From NCBI RefSeq assembly GCF_002878395.1, contig NC_061121.1, positions 46,844,649 to 46,908,648 on the forward strand: 64,000 bases of DNA. Direction: 5' to 3'. The position numbers were made by a program, and so were the translations under genes. This document shows, in pieces, positions 44,301 through 55,570 of this stretch. Source of the DNA: Capsicum annuum. Lineage: Eukaryota > Streptophyta > Magnoliopsida > Solanales > Solanaceae. The number at the start of each line of letters is the position of its first letter. Position 1 is the first letter of the stretch. The notes under the pieces were generated by a model. That model made no database searches. It was given only the letters and a program-made list of their open reading frames with translations, and was not told where the DNA came from.

Positions 44301-45564
44301 AGTTGAAAAGTCATTTAGGGTCCATAAAACAACAGGATGCATTTTGAAGCATTTCCCAGTTGATACATCGAATGTCTCTACATCATCACTTCATAACTTT
44401 TTTAATTCATCAACCAAAGGATGTAAATAAATATCAATATCCTTTCCTGGTGCTTGGGGACCAGGAATAAGTAATAACATCATCATAAATGGGTCTTCAA
44501 AATATTTTCATGGAGGAAGATTTAAGGAACAAGAATGACAGGCCACACACTATATGAAATACTCATGTTACCATATGGATTGAAACCATCAGTTGCAAGA
44601 GCGAGTCTAATACTACGAGGTTCTTGTGCAAACCACTGATGATTCTTGTCAAACTCTTTCCATGCTACAGAATCAGTGAGATGCCTTAATACATTCGCCT
44701 TATCAAGACATTTTTCTTTATGCCACCACATGTCTACACTTTTTTTATTAGACATAAATAACTTTGAAATCTCAATTTTTAATGGAAAATACTGTAGAAC
44801 TTTATGAGGAATCCTTTTATCCCTTTCATTATAAATCTTCCACCTCGAAGTACCACAATGTGGATACTCTTGTCTATATTTATGTTCAGCCCAGTACAAC
44901 ACACAATTATTTTTGCAAGAATGGATCGAAATGTATCCTAATCCCAAACCCTACAATATGTTTTTAGCATCATAATATGACTTAGGAAGTGTCTCGTCAG
45001 TAGGCAATGCCTCTTATAGCAACTCTAGCAACATACCAAATGATTTATTACTCCATTGATTTTATACTAGTGCAGCACCTTCCCAAGAAATGAAAGCTTC
45101 AAAAATTTCTTACATCCTTGATATAATTCACGTTCAGCTTCTTTTAGCAATTTGTCAAATGTTGTAACTTCTTTCTCACTCATATTACCACACACATTAT
45201 TACCAGTCTCCTTTGAATAATTGGCAAAAGATCCTTCAACGACCTCTTCTAACATAGTACGAATTCCATCATCCTTATCATGGGCTTTGTTTTCATCTTC
45301 ACTGTAGATTGCTTCATTGTTATCTCTCATTTGTGATTGTTCCCCATGGTGTCTCCAGTGCAAGTAACTTTTCATAATTTCTTTGAGCAATAAGTGGTCA
45401 TGCACTACTTCTTGTGTTTGAAAAAACACATTTAAGCAATTTGTACATAGGCATCAAACTTTGATATTTCGATCAAAGCGAGATTGAATAAGCCGCATAA
45501 AAGATTGGACACTCTCAATATATCTTTTAGTGAACTTTGGTTCATGCATTTAGCTTTTATCCTT
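41319..45564 (-). pseudogene. CACTA transposase TNP2 (En/Spm family)
   Basis: Read on the minus strand, domains appear in family order. First is a transposase-associated N-terminus (SKS-stop-MHEPKFTKRYIESV at 45564, LCTNCLN, YLHWRHHGE), then GCKKFLKLSFL and WSNKSFGMLLELL. The Transposase_21 core follows: IHSCKNNC, CGTSRWK, VLQYFPLK, RHLTDSVAWKEFDK, LALATDGFNPYGNMS, IPGPQAPGKDIDIY. After an intron (about 44295-43683) come MTCPTCNKDVSS, WRRSNKFYGK, LNWVRKSILFELPYW, MHIEKSI and HDYYILLHRLLP. A DUF4218-like part (VVHLPREAMCGGPVQYR, ARPEGSIVEGYIIDECLTF) precedes a short exon at about 42237-42321 and DUF4216 at 42140-41592 (HIYDVPEKENSE). An acidic tail reaches 41319. Many in-frame stops show it is dead. 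Confidence 0.93.
43858..43877 (+). repeat. (CT)n microsatellite in the TNP2 intron
   Basis: A short CT run within the intron of the TNP2 pseudogene. Confidence 0.85.
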
Positions 45565-45918
45565 GATCACTTGCACAAGCAAATAATATCATACGAGTTT
45601 AAGCCTCTACGGTAACTCTTTGTTTTATAATTTTCTACTAAAAGTTTAGATACAGTACCTATCCTGCCCCATTATTTCATATATTAAATTTTCCTCGCCC
45701 TGCCCTGCCCTGCCCAATTTAAGTCCTGAACCACTCTATTTAAGTCTTGTTATCCCTTGCCTTTCCCTATTTCCATCTCCACTTATGACAAATCAATTTA
45801 CAAATGAGAACTTAGTATTTTGATATCAAGAATCAAAAAAAAATCTTTTACCTCCAGTTTCAATAAATAGAATGTCAAAATCCAGCTACATTTACTTAAT
45901 CATAGAAATCTTCTGCCC

Positions 45919-46200
45919 CAAAACAAAAATTACAATCATGAACAAGAAATTTAGATTAAAATGTAGATTAACCATAGAAAATTGAGGTAATTAAACTAAA
46001 TATACTCACCTAAATGCATTATTATAAACCCAAAACTAAAAAGTTACAATATTGAACAAGATTAGAATAAAACAAAAGATGGGAAATTGAGGTAATTGAA
46101 CTAAATTAACTCACCTAAATGTAAAATCATAAACCCTAAACAAAAAAAGTACCAATCTTGAGGAAATTTAAAATTAAAAAATAGGAATTAGGGGTACCTG
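45919..46200 (+). repeat. ~108-bp tandem repeat, 2.6 copies
   Basis: Units begin near 45919, 46031 and 46137. Each full unit contains attgaggtaattnaactaaat...actcacctaaatg. On the TNP2 strand each full unit presents a GGTGAGT-like splice donor, so the repeat may have served as alternative 5' non-coding exons. That role is inference. Confidence 0.7.
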
Positions 46201-46584
46201 AATATGGAATTCTTGAATCTTGATGGGATTAGATTTCTTTGTGAATATCCCAGGTTAGAGGTATCTGAAAACTTTATTTCTCCTTGGTTAACGTTTCTCT
46301 AAAGCTAAAATAAGACTATATTTTTTAACTTGTCAAAGTTGTTGTCATATAACTAGTAGGTAAATTAATAATCAAAGTATTATATAATTATGCTTTATTA
46401 GTAGTCACTCAAGTTAGAACGACTTTTTTTATGTAATTATTAAGTGAATTTACTATTAACCAATAAAATTGATAGATTTTTTAGATAATTATTATGAGTT
46501 ATAGTATTTTTTATTATTTTTAAATAATATATGTATTTTTATGCCAATTTATGTAATTGTGATAGTATACGGTGAAACAATCAA

Positions 46585-46945
46585 ATTTTTTATATATAGA
46601 TAATATTTTAAAGTATTAATTATTGTGATTTATGACAACCTCCAACTACTTTCCAAGTTAATTGTATATATTAGTTATTATTGTGTATATTAGTTATATG
46701 TAGATAATATTTTAAAGTATTTATTATTGTATATATTAGTTATATGTCGATGATATTTTAAAGTATTAATTATTTAATATATTAGTTATATGTAGATAAA
46801 ATTTTAAAGTATTTATTATTGTATTTATTAGCTATATGTCGATGATATTTTAAAGTATTAATTATTGTATATATTAGGTGTTATTGTATATATAAGTTAT
46901 ATGGAGATAATGTTTTAAGGTATTAATTATTGTATATATGTAGAT
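46585..46945 (+). repeat. ~47-bp AT-rich tandem array
   Basis: The core gataatattttaaagtatt recurs at about 46601, 46703, 46750, 46796, 46841 and 46903, with the linker attgtatatattagttatatg. The period in the best part is 46-47 bp. Two subtypes alternate (tgtagataat and tgtcgatgat). Confidence 0.85.
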
Positions 46946-47019
46946 GATTACTGATTTTTCAAACTGGTCAAGTATTGTTGGACATGTAATTTTTTTAGTA
47001 AAATAGACAAGTAAAAATA

Positions 47020-47765
47020 GATGGAGGGAGTAAAGTCTTTGTCCCAATTTATGTGACATAAATATAATTTAGAATTAACGAAACTTTCTATATATATGTT
47101 TTTAAAAATATTTAAATTATTAATTATTTTAATTTATAAATTTTTAAAAGATTATATTATATGTGTTCATCCATTACTTTAAAATTATAGATTCGTCATG
47201 AAATATATTTTTTGTCCGACTCTAAAAAGAAATTTTATCAATTACGTCAAATTTTTGTTACTTTAGTTTTATTGCTCTTTTAGATCCTTTTCCTTCACAT
47301 GAAATTCAAGTTTAATCAATTCAATTTGTTAAATTAAATAAAGTATTTTTTTATAAGTAGATTTAAATGATTAAAGTGCTCAATTTGTTAATATTTTCAT
47401 AAGTATTCAAAATAAACGATTAATAAATGATTTAATTAATTAATAATATGATTATTTTACTATGGTATCTATATTAAATGATGTTTATAATGTCTTGAAA
47501 ATATATAGAAGCTAGAGTAATATTCCCTCAAGACCAATCATATATGCTTCATTTTATTTGAAATGCTCCATGTGTTAAAGATAGTAGAAAGAATATAATG
47601 TGTGCTCAATTCCATTTATATTTATAAGACAAGATATTAGAGCGCCCGGGCTAACATGGGTGCCCAATATATGTTATTTTTTACACCAAATTAACTACTG
47701 CCTAAACAATATGCAAACATAACTAGACGAGCATTATTAATACACCCTACCAAAGGACCCTACAA
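47020..47765 (+). repeat. Diverged direct-repeat block, first copy (MITE-like)
   Basis: Bases about 47180-47320 match 48345-48480 (attatagattcgtcatgaaat versus attatagatccatcacgaaat), and 47680-47762 match 48730-48842 (atgcaaacataactag, attattaatacaccctacca). The ggagggagtaaagt motif at about 47025 is typical of Solanaceae MITE ends. No coding is seen. Confidence 0.55.
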
Positions 47766-48329
47766 ATATATTTTCTACAAGGATAGAATTGAACCTCAAA
47801 AATCTCTGAATTTGTATTCAACACCAATTGAAATGAAAGAGTTTTTTTTATGGCGTGTTGTTGTTTGGTTGGCTGACCAGAGTTGTCGGAGTTAGTGATG
47901 GTGGCGATGGTTTTCTGCCAATGAAATTTTGCAAAAATCCAGAATTGAGAGAGTTAATCTGGTGGAAAACAACGGGCGTATATTGTTGTTGCTAATTTTG
48001 GGTGCTAAACTGCTAATGGAGAAGTTTCTCCACTTCTTACTCCTGATGTCAATGGTGAAGAAGAGAAAAATCTATCTCCATCCACTTTTGTTCGTCATAT
48101 ATTAAAAAGAATTGTTTCTCTATTTTAAAAAGATAGAAATTTATTTTTAAAATTATTTGAGTTCACATGCCACATGTCATAATTTTATTCGTTAACATTG
48201 GTGTGTCTAATAGAAAAATGGGTTTATTGAGGGTGTCTAAGTGAATTCTTCAAACAAGTTTAAGGGGCTATTGATAACTTATAATTCTTAAATTTATATA
48301 TATTTTATGATATGGATAGAAAAGAAATG
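47766..48329. other. Unassigned non-coding sequence
   Basis: I find no recognisable protein similarity or repeat boundary between the two repeat blocks. Confidence 0.4.
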
Positions 48330-48842
48330 AGCATCCATTACTTTAAGATTATAGATCCATCACGAAATGTATTCTTAATCTGGCTCTATAATTTTGTATC
48401 AATTACATCGATTTTTTTGTTATTTTAATTTTGTTTCCCTTTTAGATCAATTTCTTTCACTTGAAATCAAATTTAAGCAGCAGGACACTTTAGTCCAGGC
48501 GCTCAAGAAAATATATAATGAACAAGTAAATATGAACGGAGGGAGTAGTGTCTTAATCTCAATTTATGTGTCAAAAATGTAATTTGGCATTACCAAAATT
48601 TTCTATACGTTTTTTTTTTTAAATTTAGCTATTGATTATTATATTTTATAGTACTTTTAAAATAACTTTTATATTATATAATGTAAAAATAGTAAAAATA
48701 TTTTTGTTAGAAATTACGCAGTCAATGTTATTATTTACACCAAATCAAACGCCGCCCAAATAATATGCAAACATAACTAGCATAAGCATTATTAATACAT
48801 CATATTTTATATAATTCTTATACACCCTACCAAAGGACCCCT
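48330..48842 (+). repeat. Diverged direct-repeat block, second copy (MITE-like)
   Basis: Partner of 47020-47765. It includes gaacggagggagtag at about 48535, a MITE-end motif. The open frame 48394-48582 inside it is not a gene. Confidence 0.55.
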
Positions 48843-48978
48843 TAGTTTATCCATAGTTTCTCTTTTTAAAATAATTAATTTATAGCTAATCATATTTAAT
48901 TATAATTAAATAATTTTTTTAACTTAATTAATTATAATTTTGTGATAATTTATTTGTATATACACTATAATATATTTA

Positions 48979-51286
48979 TGTAAGACCCCGAAAAGTCCTT
49001 GTCACTTCAGTCCTATATAGCATGCCAAAAGAGGTCCTAGACTTAGAAAAATTCAGTTAAGTGTTAAGACTTAGAAGCATTTTTAACCTTCGTAATTGGA
49101 TGATCTTATTTTTTATCATTACGACCTTAGAATGTCGATTTTTAAGTTGATTCATGATCAGGGATGCCAATAGGTCATATGGGGTGAGTTTTGGAATTTT
49201 TAAAATTTTTGAACATCGTTAAAGTCATGTTTGGATGCCCAAAATAGTGCATCAACGCAATCAGGCCGTGACGTGTCAGTAATTGCGTCGACACCATCGA
49301 CACGGCACGTCGGGTATCGCATTGTTGGGCACAGTTTGCTCACTTAATTATGGGTTTGTGAGAGTATTTAGGTCCTTTTCCCCTCATCAATTCAGCTAAA
49401 ACTTGAAATTTAATATCCAAAAGGGCAAAATATACTTGTTATCTCACAAAATACTCTCAAGAACAAGCCCTAGTTTCATCAAGCTCAAGATCAAGTCCCA
49501 AGAATTCATCACAATCTTCACAAAATCAACAATTAAGGTATGTTAGGTTTTCATCCTTGGGTTTCCTTCCACTCTTGGAGTTCAAGAAAACTTTTCAAAA
49601 AATTGAATTATGATTGTCATGTCATGAATTGAATTATACCTATGTTTGAGTTGTTGTGTGGATTTCAATTTGAGATCTTTTATAGGTTCCATGAAATTAT
49701 GTTAGCATGTGTGTTGAATTATGAATATTGCATGTCAAAATCATTGAATTTGCAAGTTTAAGTTGTAGTCATGATGCTTATGTGTTGTTCATTATCATGT
49801 GCATTAATTATGCTCCCCAAGTGTTTGATAGAATGTTCATGTGAATTGAATAGTGAAATCATGACATGTTATCATGTGTTCTCAATCATGTACAAGTTCA
49901 TGATCTCCAAGTATTTGAAAAAATGACTCAATGAATGAATTGTGAACAATTGACTATTGCTATGCTTTTAAGATTTTCTATGTTTTTATCCATTATGCTA
50001 TCGAGTCTTAGGGGTATTTATTACCCGAAATCTATCTATTTACTTAGTTTCAGTAGTTATAGAATCATCCCAGTAAAGGTCAAGAACCATAGTACTTAGT
50101 CAGTAATAGAACTTAGTAAACTCAGTCTAGTTCAGTCAGTCAATACGATGGTGTCAGTTCAGTCAAGCCTAGTACAGTCTAGTGATTAGTTAAGTGTCGA
50201 TTCAGTTGAGAGTAGGATATAACACCAAGTGAACCCAGGGATGGGGGAATTTCTGCCAGCAGAGGGTTTGACCCTTTGTAGTAGTCCCTACATTGCAGAA
50301 CTACGTAGCCAGCGTAGGGTAAGTCATCCTCCTGCCAGACTAGTTTAACGCCATCATATATATATTTCATGAGTCTTCCTGCCAGATTAGGGTTGACCCA
50401 GCATTATTAGTATCTCGAGGAAAAGTGCTAACACCCTTTCAACCGGGGTCACAGAATGGACCCCAACTCAGTCTATAACCGAGGTATGTTGATTATAGTT
50501 TCACTTTCAGTATTCAGTTAAGAACTCAGACAGTTCTACAGAACCATGTCCATCAGTTATCAGTTAATTAGCCATCAGAATTTAGTACTTCAGTTCTAGT
50601 CTAAATTATTAGTTATCAGTATTCAGTTATCAAAACTCAGTACATCAGTTTTAGTCTAATTCAGACAGATGTTATATGTGCAGTGTTGCATATTCAGCAT
50701 GTTCAGTAGTTACATATTTGCCTGTACTCTCATCCAGTTACTTTATGATGTTCATTCAGTCACTTATCATCTCATGCATACAAACCCATGTATATCATCC
50801 TACCTCACTTAGTATACCTGTACATTTCATGTACTGGCACATACTTTTTCTTTGTTATATGATGTCTCACATCAGAGGTTCAGATGCTCAGGTTCCTAAT
50901 CGTACTTAGCAGCTCAGGATATCAGCAGCAGTTATAGTAGTGAGTCCTAATCCATTGAGGATATTATTTTATTTCAGCATTTTAACAGATCTAGTATGTT
51001 CAGTAGTCAGAGTTAGTTGGGGACTTATCCCATCAACTTTTTTTTAGACAGTTAGAGGCTTTCAGGCTAGCACAGTCAGTTATTCAATTTTCAAATGTTA
51101 TTAGCAGTACACTCAGTTGTTATTTCAGTATTATGAGAACCATATGGAATTCCAGTCTTACTTCCACATAGGTTTTTCAGTATTATTATTCAGTGCTCAT
51201 AGCAGGTACCAGTCATGAGTTACCTTGTGATCCTTCGGGGTCGTAAGAATCGTGTGACATCCAGGGTGTAGACTCAGGTCGTTATA
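48979..51286 (+). mobile_element. Solo LTR D, same family as B and C, TSD ATTTA
   Basis: It starts TGTAAGACCCCG at 48979 and ends GGTCGTTATA at 51286 (2308 bp; the terminal CA has become TA). A perfect TSD, ATTTA, lies at 48974-48978 and 51287-51291. It contains the family blocks: tcgagtcttaggggta, a CAGT-rich stretch (50040-50720), a ctgccagcagagggtt box and ggggacttatcccatcaac. No coding sequence is inside. It is inserted between the TNP2 region and the later features. Confidence 0.9.
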
Positions 51287-51413
51287 ATTTATTAAGTTGG
51301 TAAAACCATTTTCTGCAAGAATAAGATAAGTATTTACTTTTTTCTTGTACGTATTGTTCACATCTAAAACAATTTTATATATATACACAAAATACATACA
51401 GTAAAAAAGTAAA

Positions 51414-51655
51414 TACTTATTTAACCCAAAGTACATACAAAGTACATACGACCAAATAGTTTTATATGTATAAAAATAGTTTGATGGATACTTCTACACA
51501 TTTCCAAACAGCTAAACCCCAAAAAAAATTTCCAAACATTTACTTATTTAACCCAACCAAAGTACATACAAAGTACATACGACCAAATTGATTTATATGT
51601 ATAAAAATAGTTTGATGGATACTTCCACACATTTCAAAAAAGCTAAATAAAAAAA
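51414..51655 (+). repeat. 127-bp tandem duplication
   Basis: Units at 51414 and 51541 share tacttatttaaccca, agtacatacaaagtacatac, gaccaaat and tagtttgatggatacttc. Each unit also has an internal repeat of agtacatac. Confidence 0.9.
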
Positions 51656-52629
51656 ACCCAAACATTTCTAAACCTTTCCAGCAATTGCAGCTGCTACAGT
51701 TCATAGAGCATCCATGAAATATTGTGATAATTGAGATTGAATCAGATATATGTGGAATTCTTTTCAGGTATTTCTAGGGTTAGAATAGAATTTGTACTTG
51801 TAAATATATTTGCTTGTAATTATAATTAGGCGGGGAAGCTATAAAATTGGTCAAGCACTACTCAACTTCCTAAATTTTCTGAGTTAATCTGAGGTACTAC
51901 GACACCACTTCCTTCACTAGTGCACCAAAGAGAAACACAACAAGAGGGAAAATAGAGAAAGAAACCATTTTTTGGCACTTACTTTTCTTGAGGTTTTTGG
52001 CTCCAAAAGAATTTCAGGAAAACTACCATATATATGAGAAAACAAATGGAGCAGTTTAATTACAAAGTGAAGCAAAATTTCTGAACCTGTACAAGAAGAC
52101 CAGGTACACAATGTACAAATTCCGTTGTGAATCTTATTTAATAACAGATTATGAGAAAATCCTATTAGTTATAAGTTACTTAACAATCGATTAGCAAAAG
52201 GTGTAGCTAATTCCTATTTTTGTTGTAAGAAAAGCAGAGGTATATGGATCAGTTGTGCTTTTGTTGGAGTTAACCACAAAGTCTTTAGGATTAGGACAAG
52301 TGAAGTTTCAATGCTTCATGACAAAAAAAGTCAAAAGTTTTTGGTTGTCGTTTTTACTAACCTTCTTATAGCTTCTTCCATTCCAATGTACTGTCGATGG
52401 ACAAATCGTCTGCAATAATCTGCTAAACATATGTCCTGCACGTGGAAAATAAGTGACACTTGAGAATTCAATCACCATAAACATAATTGATGTATATATC
52501 AATCATTAAAAGGGCACATTCTCAACATAAATGTATATTCACTTCTTAGAATATGCGACTAAGCACTTAAGTGAAATGGAGTACAGATAATTTGTAACTT
52601 ATTATGTCTGAGTACCTAAAAATATCATT
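51656..52629. other. Unassigned; possible NLR 3' flank
   Basis: No clear protein homology is seen. The minus frame 52502-52308 is downstream of the NLR fragment on the same strand but I do not recognise it. Confidence 0.35.
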
Positions 52630-53270
52630 CGCGATTTAATCTTAGGAAACTTCTTTGTTTTCAAAAATTTCCTGAATTGAACTTTGAAGTATTCGCCTTG
52701 AACATCTTAAAAGCCAGTTTTGAAAGGTGTCTGGCGTGTTTATTATTGTTGTCTCCTATATTTTATTTAGGCATCTCACTCCATCGGGAACCTTTTCCAA
52801 TTTCTTGCACTCTTCGATTTCTAGATGAACTAGGTTAGGCATGGCTCCTATTTTTACCCTCCAAGTTTCTAAATTTTGCATCCCCTAGTGTTTAAGAGTT
52901 CTGAGGAGGGAAAACCCTTATAGAGAACAACACATTACCTTTCCAGTGTACTCGTTTCCACGAAATGATAAAGAAAATATTTTAGGTAACTTTTATAAAA
53001 TTATAAGCATAGGGTCTTCTTCAAGTCCACTTCTTCTCAAGGTTAACTTGGTGAGGCATTGTGAAAAGAAGTGGTGTTCTGGTAGCTTACTGATATGTCT
53101 GATTAGATCGGATTTGTATATATGACTAATTCATTCTTGGAAGAACAAAGCTAATCTAACATGCTGAAATGACTTATCATCGGTAAAGAAATAGTTTTGA
53201 ACATCATTGTTGTCTACGATGATAGATAGCCTGCGTACTGTGTGTTTGATGTTGCTTTAGCTGAAGAAGG
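52630..53270 (-). pseudogene. NLR disease-resistance gene, LRR fragment
   Basis: NLR proteins sense pathogen effectors; only part of the leucine-rich repeat region is here. Minus-strand readings in order are RRLSIIVDNND near 53220, LTLRRSGLEEDPMLII, LPKIFSLSFRGNEYTGKVMC, GMQNLETWRVKIGAMPNL and VHLEIEECKKLEKVPDGVRC near 52770-52850. These are spaced LxxLxL-type repeats of the CC-NB-LRR class common in Solanaceae (R1/RPP13-like by recollection). Stops and frame changes between blocks show a pseudogene. No NB-ARC motif (P-loop, GLPL, MHD) is in the window. Confidence 0.85.
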
Positions 53271-53303
53271 GCAGAACATCGATTGATGCAAATGCTGAGG
53301 AAG

Positions 53304-53370
53304 TTTCACTCATATTGAAGCTTCACTCGTATCGAAGCTTCACTCGTATCAAAGTTTTATTCGTATCTTG
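53304..53370 (+). repeat. 17-bp minisatellite, ~4 copies
   Basis: Copies of cttcactcgtatcgaag start at 53304, 53321, 53338 and 53355, the first and last diverged. It lies at the 5' edge of the NLR fragment. Confidence 0.9.
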
Positions 53371-53529
53371 TGTGGGCAATATAATTGTTATCGAAGATCT
53401 CTTGTATTTAGTTAGGAAAATCTCTTGTATTCGAAGTTCTTTAGCATTTCCAAGTTATTACTTATCAAGTAGTGCTAGTATGGAAACAAGTTTTACAAGT
53501 GTGTCCATAGAGATGATGTTTTAAATATA

Positions 53530-54985
53530 TGGAAATAAGGTTTACAAGTGTCATAACACATATCAAGTTTTAGTGATCTTTATATAGATATTGAAGGATC
53601 TTTACTAAACACTCACAACTCTGTTCCAACTTATTTTACAGTAGTACAATGAGGCTAATGAAATTTTAGGTTGATTAGGATAATCTTGAGAAACTCCCAA
53701 ACATGAATGTCCAGATCCTATAATTGAATCATATAGTTTCTTTTTATTTTTTATAAGAATTATTATATTATTTATTAGATATCCTGCTTACCAACAATTT
53801 TTGGTGGAAAGCATCACTTTAAGCTTTCTACGATAAGAACAGTCTTTTACTGCAAAGAACCACCAGAATATTATAGCTCACATGAGATAGAAAAATCAAG
53901 ACATAATTGTTTAGTGACTGAAGCACAAATGTCAGGGCATACTCTACTTCAAAGTATGTGGAGTATGCACTCCTTGTTCATTTCATAGACTCCATCTTTC
54001 CTATTTAATATCTCCTTTGTGCAAAAGAGGAGAACTAATTATAATGTGTGGGTTAGACTTGGACTCACAACACCAGTTTCAATCCTACCACAAATAAAAG
54101 CTTGGCATCTAAGTGGAAAAAGGTAGAGAGGCAGGACCATTATCTACTGAGTATTGAGCATTGTGCCAATAGACATTGGGAATTTTATGGTTATAAAATA
54201 TAAAGAAAAAAATAATTTTGGAACTTAAATTAGTCTATAAATGTATTCCATTTCTTAATTATCATAAAGGTACTAGTTTTGCATGTGTCATGCAGCTCCT
54301 AGTCTTGAAAGGATGGCTAGGAGTTAATTTTATTTTCCTACGGTTGTGATTGAGGTCGGTGGGGGTTTAGATTGGTGCTAAGCAGGTAGAGATGAAAGGG
54401 TGAGGTGGTACTATTTAATATAACGATAGGTGTTAAGGATTTACCTTGTTCATTATAGGGGAGAAGTAGAGAGGAGCAAGTCTGTGGACTGAATGAGGAA
54501 TAAAAGTCTATGGAAATAAGTGAAATATCAGCTCTCCATGTGAGATACTACTTGGAGGGTGATTGACTCATTGAAGGAAAAATGAATTTTTTGGACTTAT
54601 TAGTTATGTAGGGAAAATAGGATAGTTGGAACGCAAGGTAAGAAATAAAGGGATTGATAGCCATGATTCTGTATAAAACTTTTCCTTTCTGTTAGGGTGC
54701 TAAATTTGGGAATGTTCTCTCTTTCTCCCATGTACAAACTGAACCAATTGAGCCAAGTCAATTTGGTATTCAAGTTGTTGGAGTTATTTGCATTTGGTTT
54801 TTGAGATAGGCCCAAAGTTGATTGATTTGGAATAATGTTCATGCTTGTATGTACTTAAATACAATTTCAAAATTGAAAAGTGAGTTGGAGAACAAGTTAT
54901 AAAATATTTTCCAAATTTGAAATTTAACTTCAAGTTGGATTTAGGATTTTTATGCCAAACGGTATTTTTTAAACTTGTTCTAGAA
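53530..54985. other. Unassigned non-coding sequence
   Basis: I see no protein family match. The minus frame 54842-54600 has no features I recognise. Confidence 0.35.
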
Positions 54986-54989
54986 AATG

Positions 54990-55105
54990 TTTTTCTTGAG
55001 CTGAGGGGTCTGACGGAAACAACTTCTCTATCCTAAAAAGGTAGGGGTAAGGTCTGTGTATGACCCCTTTTGTGGGAATATACTAGGTATGTTATTGTGG
55101 TTGTT
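54990..55105 (+). mobile_element. SINE fragment
   Basis: The run of ggtctgacggaaacaacttctct, ggtaaggtctgtgtatgacc and gtgggaatatactaggtatg, followed by a (ttg)n-like tail, is a degraded Solanaceae SINE. Confidence 0.75.
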
Positions 55106-55317
55106 ATTGTAAACACTGATTTTTAAATAAAACAAAAAATTATTTCGGAAAAAAGTATGGACATGACCCTAGATAGGAAGGTATGTAGAGTGCGAATTAG
55201 GGTAGAAGGTTAGTGTGGATGGGTGAGTGGTAGCCTACAAGTAGTTGTGCTTTGGGGTGACCTTGCTAGTAGTCGTAGAACTTTACACATAGGGTGAAGT
55301 CTCTAGATAGGAGTGTT

Positions 55318-55332
55318 GGGGGGGGGGGGGGG
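55318..55332 (+). repeat. Poly-G run (15 G)
   Basis: Fifteen consecutive G, unusual in this AT-rich setting. Confidence 0.9.
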
Positions 55333-55429
55333 CACTTGCAGTTTTGTAGTTTATAACACTACTTTATGGGTGTTGTATTTTCTATTATTTCACCTTATCT
55401 TGTGTTTTAGTACGACTGTATTTACTATC

Positions 55430-55570
55430 ATTTTGTGTTGAGCCGGGGGTCTATCGAAAATAACCTCTCTTCTTATTCGGAGGTAATGGTATGGACTGCA
55501 TACATTTTACCCTCCCCAGACGCCACTAGGTGAGAATACGCTGGCTACATTTTTGTTGTTGTATTTACTT
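55430..55570 (+). mobile_element. SINE, 3' half
   Basis: The segments gagccgggggtctatcgaaa, ggtatggactgcatacattt, taccctccccagacgccac and a (ttg) tail match the same Solanaceae SINE type as the copy at 62345. Confidence 0.8.
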
